Positions 1 through 7,488 of a DNA stretch of 8,081 nucleotides are shown in pieces (position 1 is the stretch's first letter; every line of letters starts with the position of its first letter). The position numbers were made by a program, and so were the translations under genes. The notes under the pieces are model-generated. The model had not been told where the DNA came from, did no database searches, and saw nothing but the letters and a program-made list of their open reading frames with translations. This stretch comes from Phycisphaerales bacterium (GTDB lineage Bacteria > Planctomycetota > Phycisphaerae > Phycisphaerales > UBA1924): NCBI GenBank assembly GCA_025453375.1, contig JALOQT010000042.1, positions 1 through 8,081 of the forward strand, in the 5' to 3' direction.

Positions 1-1
1 T

Positions 2-319
2 GGCTGGATCATGACGTTTGGTGCTGACTTTGCCGTGACCTCCACCGGTGATGACGCCGGCCCGGTGACGGTGAAGATCGGCAGCAACTTCGCGCCGACC
101 TGCGTCTGCTGCAACCTCAGCAACGTCGCCGGCCCGAATCAGAGCACGACGCCGGACAACGAGCTGACGGCTGACGACATCATCGTCTTCCTCGGCTGGT
201 ACTTCGCTGGCGATAACCGCGCCAACGTCGCCGGCCCGAACCAGAGCACGACGCCGGACAACGAGCTGACGGCTGACGACATCATCGTCTTCCTCGGCCG
301 CTACTTCGCGGGCTGCTAA
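2..319 (+). CDS. C-terminal end of a secreted protein with a duplicated GC-type dockerin-like repeat (5' truncated)
   Basis: The reading frame is open to the left window edge and ends with TAA at 317-319, so only the last 105 residues are visible. The Met at 11 is probably internal. The final 65 residues are two copies of a 34-residue unit (starting at nt 122 and 224) with core NVAGPNQSTTPDNELTADDI followed by IVFLGxYFAG. In each unit an S-x-T-x-D-x-E-x-x-x-x-D series followed by a hydrophobic helix fits a dockerin-type calcium loop. Two such loop-helix units make one dockerin domain. The protein ends in Gly-Cys, as in the dockerin-like C-terminal domains I know from Phycisphaerales, which are thought to anchor or sort exported proteins. 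The upstream GSNFAPTCVCCNLS stretch carries three Cys. The catalytic or binding part lies outside the window, so the overall function is unknown. A terminator follows about 85 bp downstream. Confidence 0.72.
   Translation, partial: GWIMTFGADFAVTSTGDDAGPVTVKIGSNFAPTCVCCNLSNVAGPNQSTTPDNELTADDIIVFLGWYFAGDNRANVAGPNQSTTPDNELTADDIIVFLGRYFAGC
122..316 (+). repeat. Tandem duplication of a 102-bp dockerin-like unit
   Basis: Copy 1 covers 122-223 (34 codons). Copy 2 covers 224-316 (31 codons, then the stop). Over the 90 aligned bases I count four differences: aat/aac at one Asn codon, tgg/cgc at one codon (two bases), and gct/gcg at one Ala codon. At protein level only Trp/Arg differs before the copies diverge at their ends. 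The unit is an exact multiple of three and stays in frame. Confidence 0.95.
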
Positions 320-402
320 GCCTGTGAAGGCACCAAGGCACCTGACGCGACATCGCGACAGCGCGATGCGGGTGCAGTGGTGAGGTGATAGTGATTCCGC
401 AG

Positions 403-431
403 CGGCCCCGAGAGATCGGGGCCGTTGTTTT
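403..431 (+). terminator. Intrinsic terminator after the dockerin-protein gene
   Basis: A perfect 9-bp GC-rich stem (CGGCCCCGA 403-411 with TCGGGGCCG 416-424) closes a GAGA tetraloop and is followed directly by TTGTTTT (425-431). The T-rich tract lies only on the + strand side, so it terminates transcription from the left. It does not obviously serve the convergent acetyltransferase gene, whose stop codon is at 499-501 on the minus strand. Confidence 0.85.
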
Positions 432-498
432 GGGTGCAGGCGGGTGAGATTTGGTGTGCGTTTTGACCGATGCCAAATCGGACGGCTGCTCGGTCCAT

Positions 499-1146
499 TC
501 ATGGCCCGACTGGATTGGGCGTCCAGGCGTGGTTGACCAGGCCGTAGATGTGGTGATCGTGCCACACGCCGCCGATGTGGATCAGCGCTCGCTTGGTGCC
601 TTCAAAGGCGAAGCCGAGTCGCTCGGCGAGGCGGATCGAGCGGGCGTTGTCAGGCATGATCGCGGCGGAGAGCCGGTGAAGATTGGGGCCAACATCCGAA
701 CGGGGTATGGCGTGGGATGCGACTCCTGAAGCATGCGAAGATGGCTGGAACGCCCACGCGCAGACGGCTTGAACGAGTTCGAAGGCCAGGCTCCGGCCCT
801 CGGCATCGATGCTGACACGCCAGCCAATGCTCGCCTCCCATGTGTTGCCGCGGACGATGTCGCCGAGGTTGCAGTCGCCGACGAACGCGCCCGTCGAGGC
901 GTCGAGTGCGAGGAACGAGTATCGTGATCCATCAGCCCATCCGCGAATTGATCGCTCAAGTCGCTTCTCAAACTGCACCTGCGGACTGTCGCCACCAGCC
1001 GCGCTGGCGAGATACCGGCTCCACAGGATGTGACTGGCGGCGAAAGCCGGGATGGCCACCGACGCGTGCTCGGCCCGCAACTCCGTGATCACGAGTCTGG
1101 ACGTGCGAAGTGTGGGTGGGGTGAGCACGACCGCAGGAGTCTGCAT
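499..1146 (-). CDS. GNAT-family N-acetyltransferase, RimJ/RimL type
   Basis: The 215-residue product has the layout of the RimJ/RimL branch of GNAT acetyltransferases, which move an acetyl group from acetyl-CoA to an amine such as a protein N-terminus. The N-terminal LRTSRLVITEL (13-23) matches the first strand. Residues 87-111 (AFVGDCNL to ASIGWRV) form the central strands. E116-G-R-S-L-A-F-E matches the acetyl-CoA pyrophosphate loop, usually G-R-G-Y/L-A-x-E, with Ser119 in place of the second Gly. Residues 157-185 (HRLSAAIMPDNARSIRLAERLGF then FEG) are the classical motif B with the N-x-x-S/A-x-x-x-x-E-K/R-x-G-F pattern, and W195-HDHHIYGL is the usual tail. The ATG at 1146 gives a normal family length; no clear Shine-Dalgarno precedes it. 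It lies 171 bp downstream of gnd on the same strand and could be transcribed with it. The substrate cannot be inferred. Confidence 0.88.
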   Translation of the reverse strand: MQTPAVVLTPPTLRTSRLVITELRAEHASVAIPAFAASHILWSRYLASAAGGDSPQVQFEKRLERSIRGWADGSRYSFLALDASTGAFVGDCNLGDIVRGNTWEASIGWRVSIDAEGRSLAFELVQAVCAWAFQPSSHASGVASHAIPRSDVGPNLHRLSAAIMPDNARSIRLAERLGFAFEGTKRALIHIGGVWHDHHIYGLVNHAWTPNPVGP

Positions 1147-1216
1147 GAGCGGAGTCTATTGCTGGTGTGACAATCCCAGCGGATGGAGCCGCCGTCGTCA
1201 CGCTTCATGCTCACGG

Positions 1217-1236
1217 GGCTCGCGCGCACGCGAGCC
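1217..1236. other. Perfect 8-bp hairpin between gnd and the acetyltransferase gene
   Basis: GGCTCGCG (1217-1224) pairs with CGCGAGCC (1229-1236) around a CGCA loop, in the 171-bp gap downstream of gnd. Neither side has a T tract, so it is not a canonical intrinsic terminator. It may weakly attenuate or stabilise the gnd transcript (inference). I see nothing else in the gap. Confidence 0.5.
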
Positions 1237-1317
1237 GGGTCGGCTCGCGGGCCGATCAGGGGCATGAGGTGCTTCCAGTCAGGCACGAGATCCACGTGGG
1301 CGCGGCTGCGGCCCGAG

Positions 1318-2877
<1,560 letters not shown>

Positions 2878-2884
2878 GGAGGTG

Positions 2885-2888
2885 CTCC
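2885..2888 (-). promoter_or_regulatory. Shine-Dalgarno of gnd
   Basis: GGAG on the minus strand sits seven bases from the ATG at 2877. It supports this start and is the clearest ribosome binding site in the window; most other genes here lack one. Confidence 0.7.
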
Positions 2889-3084
2889 GGGGGTGTGCGT
2901 GAATCGGGAAGATAGGGGCAGTTGAGGAGGGTTTCTGGCGACTTCGTACGGCTCTCAGAGGTTTCGGTCATTGGGGCGACAGAGCTTGACGTCGTCGACT
3001 ATTGATCGAGGCAGAACTTGTCGGGACTAGCGTTCTTTCGGGTGCAACAACCGGCACTCAGACACACGCGACTAGACTTCGAGC

Positions 3085-4194
3085 ATGGCGATTGAGCTCT
3101 CGATGTGGCGGATCGACTCTGGCCTCCTCCGGGTTGAACCCACGAGCATGGACTTCGAGCAGCGGCTTGAGGACCTGCTTGCGCGAAACATCTCAATCGC
3201 GTCGTCGGACTGGATAGTGATCGGCAGGCAAGTGCCGACGCCATGGGGCAAGTTCATCGACTTGCTGTGCATGGATTGTCAGGGAAATCTCATTGTGCTG
3301 GAGCTTAAGCGTAACAAGACCGAACGCGAAGTTGTTGCTCAGGCACTTGATTACGGTTCATATATTCGAGGCATTCAGGCCGATGACATACGTCAGATTT
3401 TTGCAGACTATCAGAAAAGTGTCAAGCCGGGCGTTCCAGCAAGCACCATCGAAGAAGCCCTTGGAGCACGATTTCGAGGTCGGCGTATTCCTGATGAGCT
3501 CAATAGTTCGCATAAGTTGATTATCGTTGCGGCATCGCTTGACGCTGCCACGGAACGAATCGTACGGTACCTGGCCGATGAGTATGGGGTGAGAATTGGT
3601 GTCCTCTTCTTTCGCGTGTTTAAAGATGTCGAGCGCGAGTATCTGACCTGTGCTTGGCTGCAAGATTCCGATTCGGCTCAGAGTGAGACGACGACACCAG
3701 CTGCCACGGAGCGTGTGCCGTTCAACGGAGAGTTCTATGTCAACTTCGGAGAGAGTGATCACCGAAGCTGGGAGGATGCGATCAAGTTTGGATTCGTGAG
3801 TGCAGGACACGGCCCAACATGGCGCGACGCCATGCAACGCTTGAAGCCTGGGAACCGCATCTGGGTCAACGCCCCCGGGTCCGGCTACGTCGGAGTCGGA
3901 GTTGTTGAAGAGTCGGCGGTGCCGATCCGAGAGTTTATGGTCAAGAACCCAGAGGGTCGTGAAGTTCCACTTATCGATGCGGGAATCATGTGCAAGGGCA
4001 TGGCAGACGATGCTGACGATCCCGATCTGTGTGAGTATGTTGTCCGCGTGAGGTGGATCAAGACCGTCCCTGTATCACAAGCGATCTGGGAACGAGGATT
4101 CTTCGGCAATCAGAACTGCGTGGCCGAGCCAAAGGTGCCGATTTGGTTGTACACCATCGATCGCCTGAAACAAAAGTTCGACATCACGACGTGA
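3085..4194 (+). CDS. NucS/DUF91-like PD-(D/E)XK endonuclease with PUA/EVE-like C-terminal domain
   Basis: The 369-residue protein appears to have two parts. Residues 1-190 resemble NucS/DUF91-type nucleases: an acidic helix (E25, E29), then GKFIDLL with D59, a strand ending in E73-L-K75, and VVAQALDYGSYI (83-94) with Q86 and Y90. These are the expected metal-binding and catalytic residues of a PD-(D/E)XK fold. A polar, Thr-rich linker (about 192-212) follows. Residues 213-369 include SWEDAIKFGFVSAGHG (228-243), LKPGNRIWV (253-261) and GYVGVGVV (267-274), a pattern I associate with PUA-like/EVE/ASCH folds that read modified bases. The likely role is DNA cleavage or repair, possibly restriction of modified DNA (inference). 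The ATG at 3085 fits the family N-terminus (MxIELxMWRI) but lacks a clear Shine-Dalgarno. Base composition is near 50% GC, with codons such as ATA and TAT, unlike its neighbours; this suggests transfer. Confidence 0.75.
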   Translation: MAIELSMWRIDSGLLRVEPTSMDFEQRLEDLLARNISIASSDWIVIGRQVPTPWGKFIDLLCMDCQGNLIVLELKRNKTEREVVAQALDYGSYIRGIQADDIRQIFADYQKSVKPGVPASTIEEALGARFRGRRIPDELNSSHKLIIVAASLDAATERIVRYLADEYGVRIGVLFFRVFKDVEREYLTCAWLQDSDSAQSETTTPAATERVPFNGEFYVNFGESDHRSWEDAIKFGFVSAGHGPTWRDAMQRLKPGNRIWVNAPGSGYVGVGVVEESAVPIREFMVKNPEGREVPLIDAGIMCKGMADDADDPDLCEYVVRVRWIKTVPVSQAIWERGFFGNQNCVAEPKVPIWLYTIDRLKQKFDITT

Positions 4195-4463
4195 GTGCTC
4201 TGCGGCCGGCGTCCGCGATGGGTCGACTGCGCGCATCGCGACACGTCGGGATGTTTGCAGAGCGCGGAGCTGCGGATTCTCCGGTCGGCATTGTGCGTGT
4301 AAGGTAACATTCAAAGCAGCGTGACGGTCGATGCTGTATCAAAGACTTGTCGTGGTACTGTCCTCGCCATCGACGACAACCGGGCACGGGCCCCTCAAGT
4401 GGTGTGCGGCGTCGAGCGTGCAGGATAAGCCATGGCTTTGTCCCAGCCCTCCAACAATGGCCC

Positions 4464-5165
4464 ATGAGCGAATCACCGAGCGATCAAACCTGGCCTGCTG
4501 GTTCGTCGTCGTCGGCGGGCGGGGGCGGTGGGGCGGGCGGGGGCAGTGGGGGGGGCGACGAGATTGTCCCGCTGGATATCGCGATGCTTGATGACGATGC
4601 CGACTTTCGCCAGTATCTCGGCGGGCAGTTGCAGACCGACGGGCATGACGTCCGCGCGCTGGGCACCGCCGAGGAGCTGCTGGCCAGCATCGAGGCACGG
4701 CTGCCGGATCTCGTCCTGCTGGACATGAACATGGGGCGCGTCAGCGGGGCGGATGTGCTGGTGGAGATTCGCAAACGCTGGCCGCGACTGGGGGTGATTG
4801 TCATCACCGGCTACCCGTCGATGGATTCGATGCGGGCGACGTTCAAGCAGGATGTGTATGACTATCTGGCCAAGCCGTTTCGCACCGAGGAACTCCGCCG
4901 CGTGCTCAGCCAGGCGGCGGCGAGCCTGAACCTCGGGGCCAAGCCAGAGGCGAAGCTGCGGGCCGAACTCGGCCGCCAGATTCGCATCGCCCGCACGCAG
5001 CGGGGCTGGACGCTCAAAGACCTCTCAGACGTCTCGGGCGTGTCGGTCAGTCAGATCAGCAGCGTCGAACGCGGTGCCCACCTGCCGAGCCTCGAAAGCC
5101 TGCTGACGATCGCGACGGCCCTGGAAGCCAGGCCCAGCGCGTGGCTGGAGGGGGCGGGGTTCTGA
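4464..5165 (+). CDS. Response regulator receiver fused to an XRE-type helix-turn-helix
   Basis: The 233-residue product has a Gly/Ser-rich N-terminus (14-31), a receiver domain (about 36-155) and a Cro/CI-type helix-turn-helix (about 165-229). Receiver residues are intact: acidic pocket D43-D44-D45, phospho-acceptor D87 in LVLLDMNM, T115 in VIVITGYP, Y134, and K137-P-F. The HTH reads LGRQIRIARTQRGWTLKDLS (169-188) followed by SGVSVSQISSVERGAHLPSL, ending in a typical XRE core (TIATALEARPSAWL). It is therefore probably a phosphorylation-controlled DNA-binding regulator. No histidine kinase is encoded in the window, so its partner is unknown. I chose the ATG at 4464; the frame extends upstream to a TTG at 4347, but that stretch shows no domain. 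XRE output on a receiver is much rarer than OmpR, NarL or NtrC outputs. The downstream tdh-like gene could be a target, but there is no direct evidence. Confidence 0.85.
   Translation: MSESPSDQTWPAGSSSSAGGGGGAGGGSGGGDEIVPLDIAMLDDDADFRQYLGGQLQTDGHDVRALGTAEELLASIEARLPDLVLLDMNMGRVSGADVLVEIRKRWPRLGVIVITGYPSMDSMRATFKQDVYDYLAKPFRTEELRRVLSQAAASLNLGAKPEAKLRAELGRQIRIARTQRGWTLKDLSDVSGVSVSQISSVERGAHLPSLESLLTIATALEARPSAWLEGAGF
4517..4555 (+). repeat. G-tract (potential G-quadruplex, ends in G8) inside the receiver-XRE gene
   Basis: Six runs of three or more G (G3, G5, G4, G3, G5, G8) are separated by spacers of one to four bases on the coding strand, about 54 nt after the start codon. They encode the Gly-rich N-terminal stretch. 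The G8 run (4548-4555) is a mononucleotide tract that could slip and shift the frame ahead of both domains. Confidence 0.8.
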
Positions 5166-5338
5166 GGTGAGGCCTTCGCGTCGCCCTGCTCGCCCCTCGG
5201 GCAGAATGCGGCATTGGCCGATCGTTCGCGACGATTGGGGCAAGTTCTCCACGCGGGGTGGGCGCGTCGCTAGCGTTCGCCATGACGACCTTCGCTCCGC
5301 GCGCCAGCACGTCTGTGACAGTGGGAATTCCCGGCACC

Positions 5339-6370
5339 ATGCGTGCGCTGGTGAAGCATCATGCCGGGCCGGAACTGCGGCTCGACGCGGCCCGCCCGGT
5401 GCCGACGCCCGGCCCGCGCGATGTGCTCATCCGCGTCACGCACGCGGGCATCTGCGGGACGGATCGCCACATCTGGGAGTGGGACGCGTGGGCCGCGTCG
5501 CGGATTCCTGTCGGCATCGTCACGGGGCATGAGTTCGTCGGGAAGATCGTCGCGCTGGGCTCGGCGGTGAGCCGCTATCAACTCGGCCAGCGCGTCAGCG
5601 CCGAGGGGCACATCTCCCCAGGCACGGGCTACAACGCGCGGACGGGCGCGGCGCACATTGCTGATGACATGGTCATCCTGGGCGTCGATCGCGATGGGTG
5701 CTTTGCCGAGTATGTCTGTGTGCCGGAGGAGAACGTGTGGCCCGTGCACGAGACGATTCCGGATCACATCGCGGCGGTGCTGGACCCGCTAGGCAACGCT
5801 GTGCACACCGTGATGGAGGCCAACGTCAGCGCCAAGACGGTGCTGGTGACGGGCGTGGGGATCATCGGGCTGATGGCGGTGACGGTGGCCAAAGCCGCGG
5901 GCGCCTCGCGGATTTTCGTGACTGATGTTGACCCGCGCCGGCTCGCGCTTGCGCGGCGGCTCGGCGCGGTCGAGGCCTATGACGTCCGCCAAGGCTCGGA
6001 CTGGATCAAGCACGTCCGCAGCGCGACGCACAACGGCGTGGACTGCCTCATCGAAATGTCCGGCCACCCCGGCGCGATCAGCGATGGCTTCAGCGCCCTG
6101 CGCCCCGGGGGCACGGCGGCGCTGCTGGGCATCCCCAGCAAGCCCTTCGCCTTTGACCTGACCAACCACGTGATTTTCAAGGGCGCCAAAGTGCTGGGCA
6201 TCAACGGCCGCAAGATGTTCGAAACGTGGTACCAGATGGAAGCCCTGCTGCTGTCCGGGCGGCTGCAACTCGACGAAATCATCACCCACCAACTGCCAAT
6301 CGCCGACTTCGCCAAGGGCTTCGGCCTGATGCAGAGCGGCGAGGGGATCAAGATTGTGCTGAAGGTGTGA
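5339..6370 (+). CDS. tdh: L-threonine 3-dehydrogenase-like MDR enzyme lacking the structural zinc site
   Basis: Medium-chain dehydrogenase closest to L-threonine 3-dehydrogenase, which oxidises threonine with NAD+ to 2-amino-3-ketobutyrate, later split to glycine and acetyl-CoA by Kbl. Numbered from the ATG at 5339, catalytic-zinc and substrate residues are present: C39-G-T41-D42-x-H44, G63-H64-E65 and D149-PLGNAVHT. The Rossmann fold has G172-x-G174-x-x-G177, with D196 placed for NAD+. FKGxKVxGINGRKMFETWY (280-298) and ITHQLPIADFAKGF (315-328) are strong Tdh signatures. In E. coli Tdh, as I recall it, the structural zinc lobe carries Cys93, 96, 99 and 107; the ungapped equivalents here are P94, G97, A100 and A108. 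The 343-residue length matches the family (about 341), which favours this start; an ATG at 5282 and a GTG at 5258 are in-frame alternatives. No kbl lies in the window. True substrate uncertain: threonine or another polyol/amino alcohol. Confidence 0.82.
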   Translation: MRALVKHHAGPELRLDAARPVPTPGPRDVLIRVTHAGICGTDRHIWEWDAWAASRIPVGIVTGHEFVGKIVALGSAVSRYQLGQRVSAEGHISPGTGYNARTGAAHIADDMVILGVDRDGCFAEYVCVPEENVWPVHETIPDHIAAVLDPLGNAVHTVMEANVSAKTVLVTGVGIIGLMAVTVAKAAGASRIFVTDVDPRRLALARRLGAVEAYDVRQGSDWIKHVRSATHNGVDCLIEMSGHPGAISDGFSALRPGGTAALLGIPSKPFAFDLTNHVIFKGAKVLGINGRKMFETWYQMEALLLSGRLQLDEIITHQLPIADFAKGFGLMQSGEGIKIVLKV

Positions 6371-6388
6371 GGAAGGGGGGGTGGGGGC

Positions 6389-6420
6389 GCGACGAAGCGA
6401 CGAAGCGACGAAGCGACGAA
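6389..6420 (+). repeat. Tandem octamer array, four copies of GCGACGAA
   Basis: Four perfect, uninterrupted copies begin 19 bases after the tdh stop codon. The 8-bp period is not a multiple of three, so the array is unsuited to coding. The same octamer, reverse-complemented, forms the array at 8036-8081. Confidence 0.95.
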
Positions 6421-6565
6421 GGGACTAGGTGTGATTGTTCGCCGTGGCGTGGGCGTCCTGGCTCGGCGAGGCTGTACGCTTCTGTCTCGTCACTCTGCTC
6501 TGTCGAAGCCACTTTCGCGACTCGCAGCTGTGGAGTACGACTTGTCTGAAGCTCACGGAAGTTCG

Positions 6566-6730
6566 CACCCTCATCCGCCCTGGCTCGCTGGACGCGAGCC
6601 AGGCACCTTCTCCCGCATGGCGGGAGAAGGTCTACTGCGATTCGTGCGACTCGCGCGGCAATTCCTTCTCCCGCCTCGCGGGAGAAGGTGTCGAGGTCCG
6701 CGTCCAGCGGACCGATGACGGATGAGGGTG
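6566..6730. repeat. 165-bp compound palindromic element (REP/MITE-like)
   Basis: Perfect 12-bp terminal inverted repeats, CACCCTCATCCG (6566-6577) and CGGATGAGGGTG (6719-6730), enclose four hairpins. Hairpin 1 has a 9-bp stem, 6579-6587/6595-6603 (CCTGGCTCG). Hairpin 2 has a 12-bp stem, 6605-6616/6620-6631 (ACCTTCTCCCGC, loop ATG). Hairpin 3 has an 11-bp stem, 6664-6674/6678-6688 (CCTTCTCCCGC, loop CTC). Hairpin 4 has a 7-bp stem, 6695-6701/6707-6713 (GGTCCGC). Hairpins 2 and 3 share the same stem sequence. The CCTTCTCCCGC...GCGGGAGAAGG motif flanked by CCCTCATCC resembles dispersed intergenic palindromes of many GC-rich bacteria. No transposase is present, so if mobile it would be non-autonomous. 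It ends 68 bp before the start of the next gene. Confidence 0.8.
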
Positions 6731-6798
6731 TACCGTTTGACCTGTACTGTCTCACGATCGCTTCGGACGATTCAGCAGAGCATCGTCACTCGCCGCCC

Positions 6799-7488
6799 AT
6801 GCCCGTTGTACCTGACGCGACATTCTGGCTCTCGACGCCCGCGTTGGGCGTTGGCGCGGGGGCGGGGGGTGCGGCGGGTGTTGCGGATGCGGCGATCGCG
6901 GCGATTGAAATGCAAGGTGATATCGATCGCGTGCTGGAGGTGTTGGGTGTCGCGCCCGTCGCCGTCGGGCAAGCGAGGCTGCGGGCGCTGGGGGATATCG
7001 ATCATGGCGTCGTGGCCCGGTGGGACGCGCACGCCGCGACGATCATGCCGCACGCGGGGCCGGCCGTGCTGGCCGCGCTGGAGATATGGCTCGTCACCGC
7101 CGCGTCGAGCAAGTCTCCAACTTGCTCGGCATCGACGATCGACGACGCCCTGCTGCACGCCAACATCAGTGACATCGCGCACGTCCTCGAACCCGCGCTG
7201 GCTACGGCGCTGAATCGCCTGGGCAGCCCGATCGGGCTGGCGGTGCTGCTCAGCCAGCCGCGGCGGTGGGAGGCGTGGTGGCCGGCACGCCCCGCACGAG
7301 CACGCCAGCGATCCCCGACCCTCCGTCCGCGTCACTGCTCGCGCGGCTGCTGCGGCCCGCGCTGGTGGCGATCGTCGGCCCGCCAAACATCGGCAAGAGT
7401 TCACTGCTCAACGCCCTGGCGGGGCGGACGGTCGCGCTCGTCGCCGATGCGCCTGGCACCACGCGTGACAGCGTCGGCGTCGGGCTGA
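6799..7488 (+). CDS. N-terminal half of an MnmE/TrmE-like GTPase; real coding ends near 7267 where the frame breaks
   Basis: From the ATG at 6799 the product begins MPVVPDATFWLSTPALG, like the start of MnmE/TrmE proteins (DTIxAxxTPxG). Residues 54-97 (PVAVGQARLRALGDIDHGVV to MPHAGPAVLAALEIWL) resemble the end of the TrmE N-terminal domain, where MnmE has a GHGGP motif. Residues 115-157 (IDDALL to LLSQPRRW) look like the helical stretch before the G domain. After W157 (7267-7269) the predicted residues turn into Arg/Ser/Trp-rich low-complexity, typical of a wrong frame, while the adjacent frame takes up the G domain. Third-position GC is high up to that point. The stop at 7486-7488 is therefore probably not the true end. 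No Shine-Dalgarno is visible. The domain is shorter than in E. coli MnmE, so tetrahydrofolate binding is doubtful. Confidence 0.7.
   Translation: MPVVPDATFWLSTPALGVGAGAGGAAGVADAAIAAIEMQGDIDRVLEVLGVAPVAVGQARLRALGDIDHGVVARWDAHAATIMPHAGPAVLAALEIWLVTAASSKSPTCSASTIDDALLHANISDIAHVLEPALATALNRLGSPIGLAVLLSQPRRWEAWWPARPARARQRSPTLRPRHCSRGCCGPRWWRSSARQTSARVHCSTPWRGGRSRSSPMRLAPRVTASASG

Larger units (their letters stand above)
6371..6798. other. Gene-free stretch of 428 bp holding repeats
   Basis: No reading frame here has family-like content. The stretch holds the octamer array (6389-6420) and the compound palindromic element (6566-6730), annotated separately. 6421-6565 and 6731-6798 show nothing I can identify. 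No T-tailed terminator follows tdh. Confidence 0.7.

Noticed and set aside
2986..3014. TTGACG as a -35 box for the nuclease gene
   Set aside because: No acceptable -10 hexamer lies 16-18 bp downstream; the best AT-rich hexamer is only 8 bp away.
4347..4463. Upstream extension of the receiver-XRE protein to a TTG start
   Set aside because: The 39 extra residues show no domain; the ATG at 4464 already includes a disordered leader before the receiver.
5258..5338. N-terminal extension of the tdh-like protein (GTG 5258 or ATG 5282)
   Set aside because: The extension has no counterpart in the family and the ATG at 5339 gives the standard length, though the ATG at 5282 cannot be excluded.
5789..6292. 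167-residue minus-strand frame opposite the tdh-like gene
   Set aside because: Shadow of a well-supported coding frame; no recognisable motif.
6389..6420. CRISPR-like array
   Set aside because: The 8-bp units are contiguous with no spacers, and no cas gene is present.
6431..6725. Two + strand open frames of about 95 residues between tdh and the GTPase gene
   Set aside because: They run through the palindromic element and their residues are translations of its hairpins; no family signature.
6688..6798. Upstream start for the MnmE-like N-terminal ORF
   Set aside because: It would place the start inside the palindromic element; family similarity begins at the ATG at 6799.
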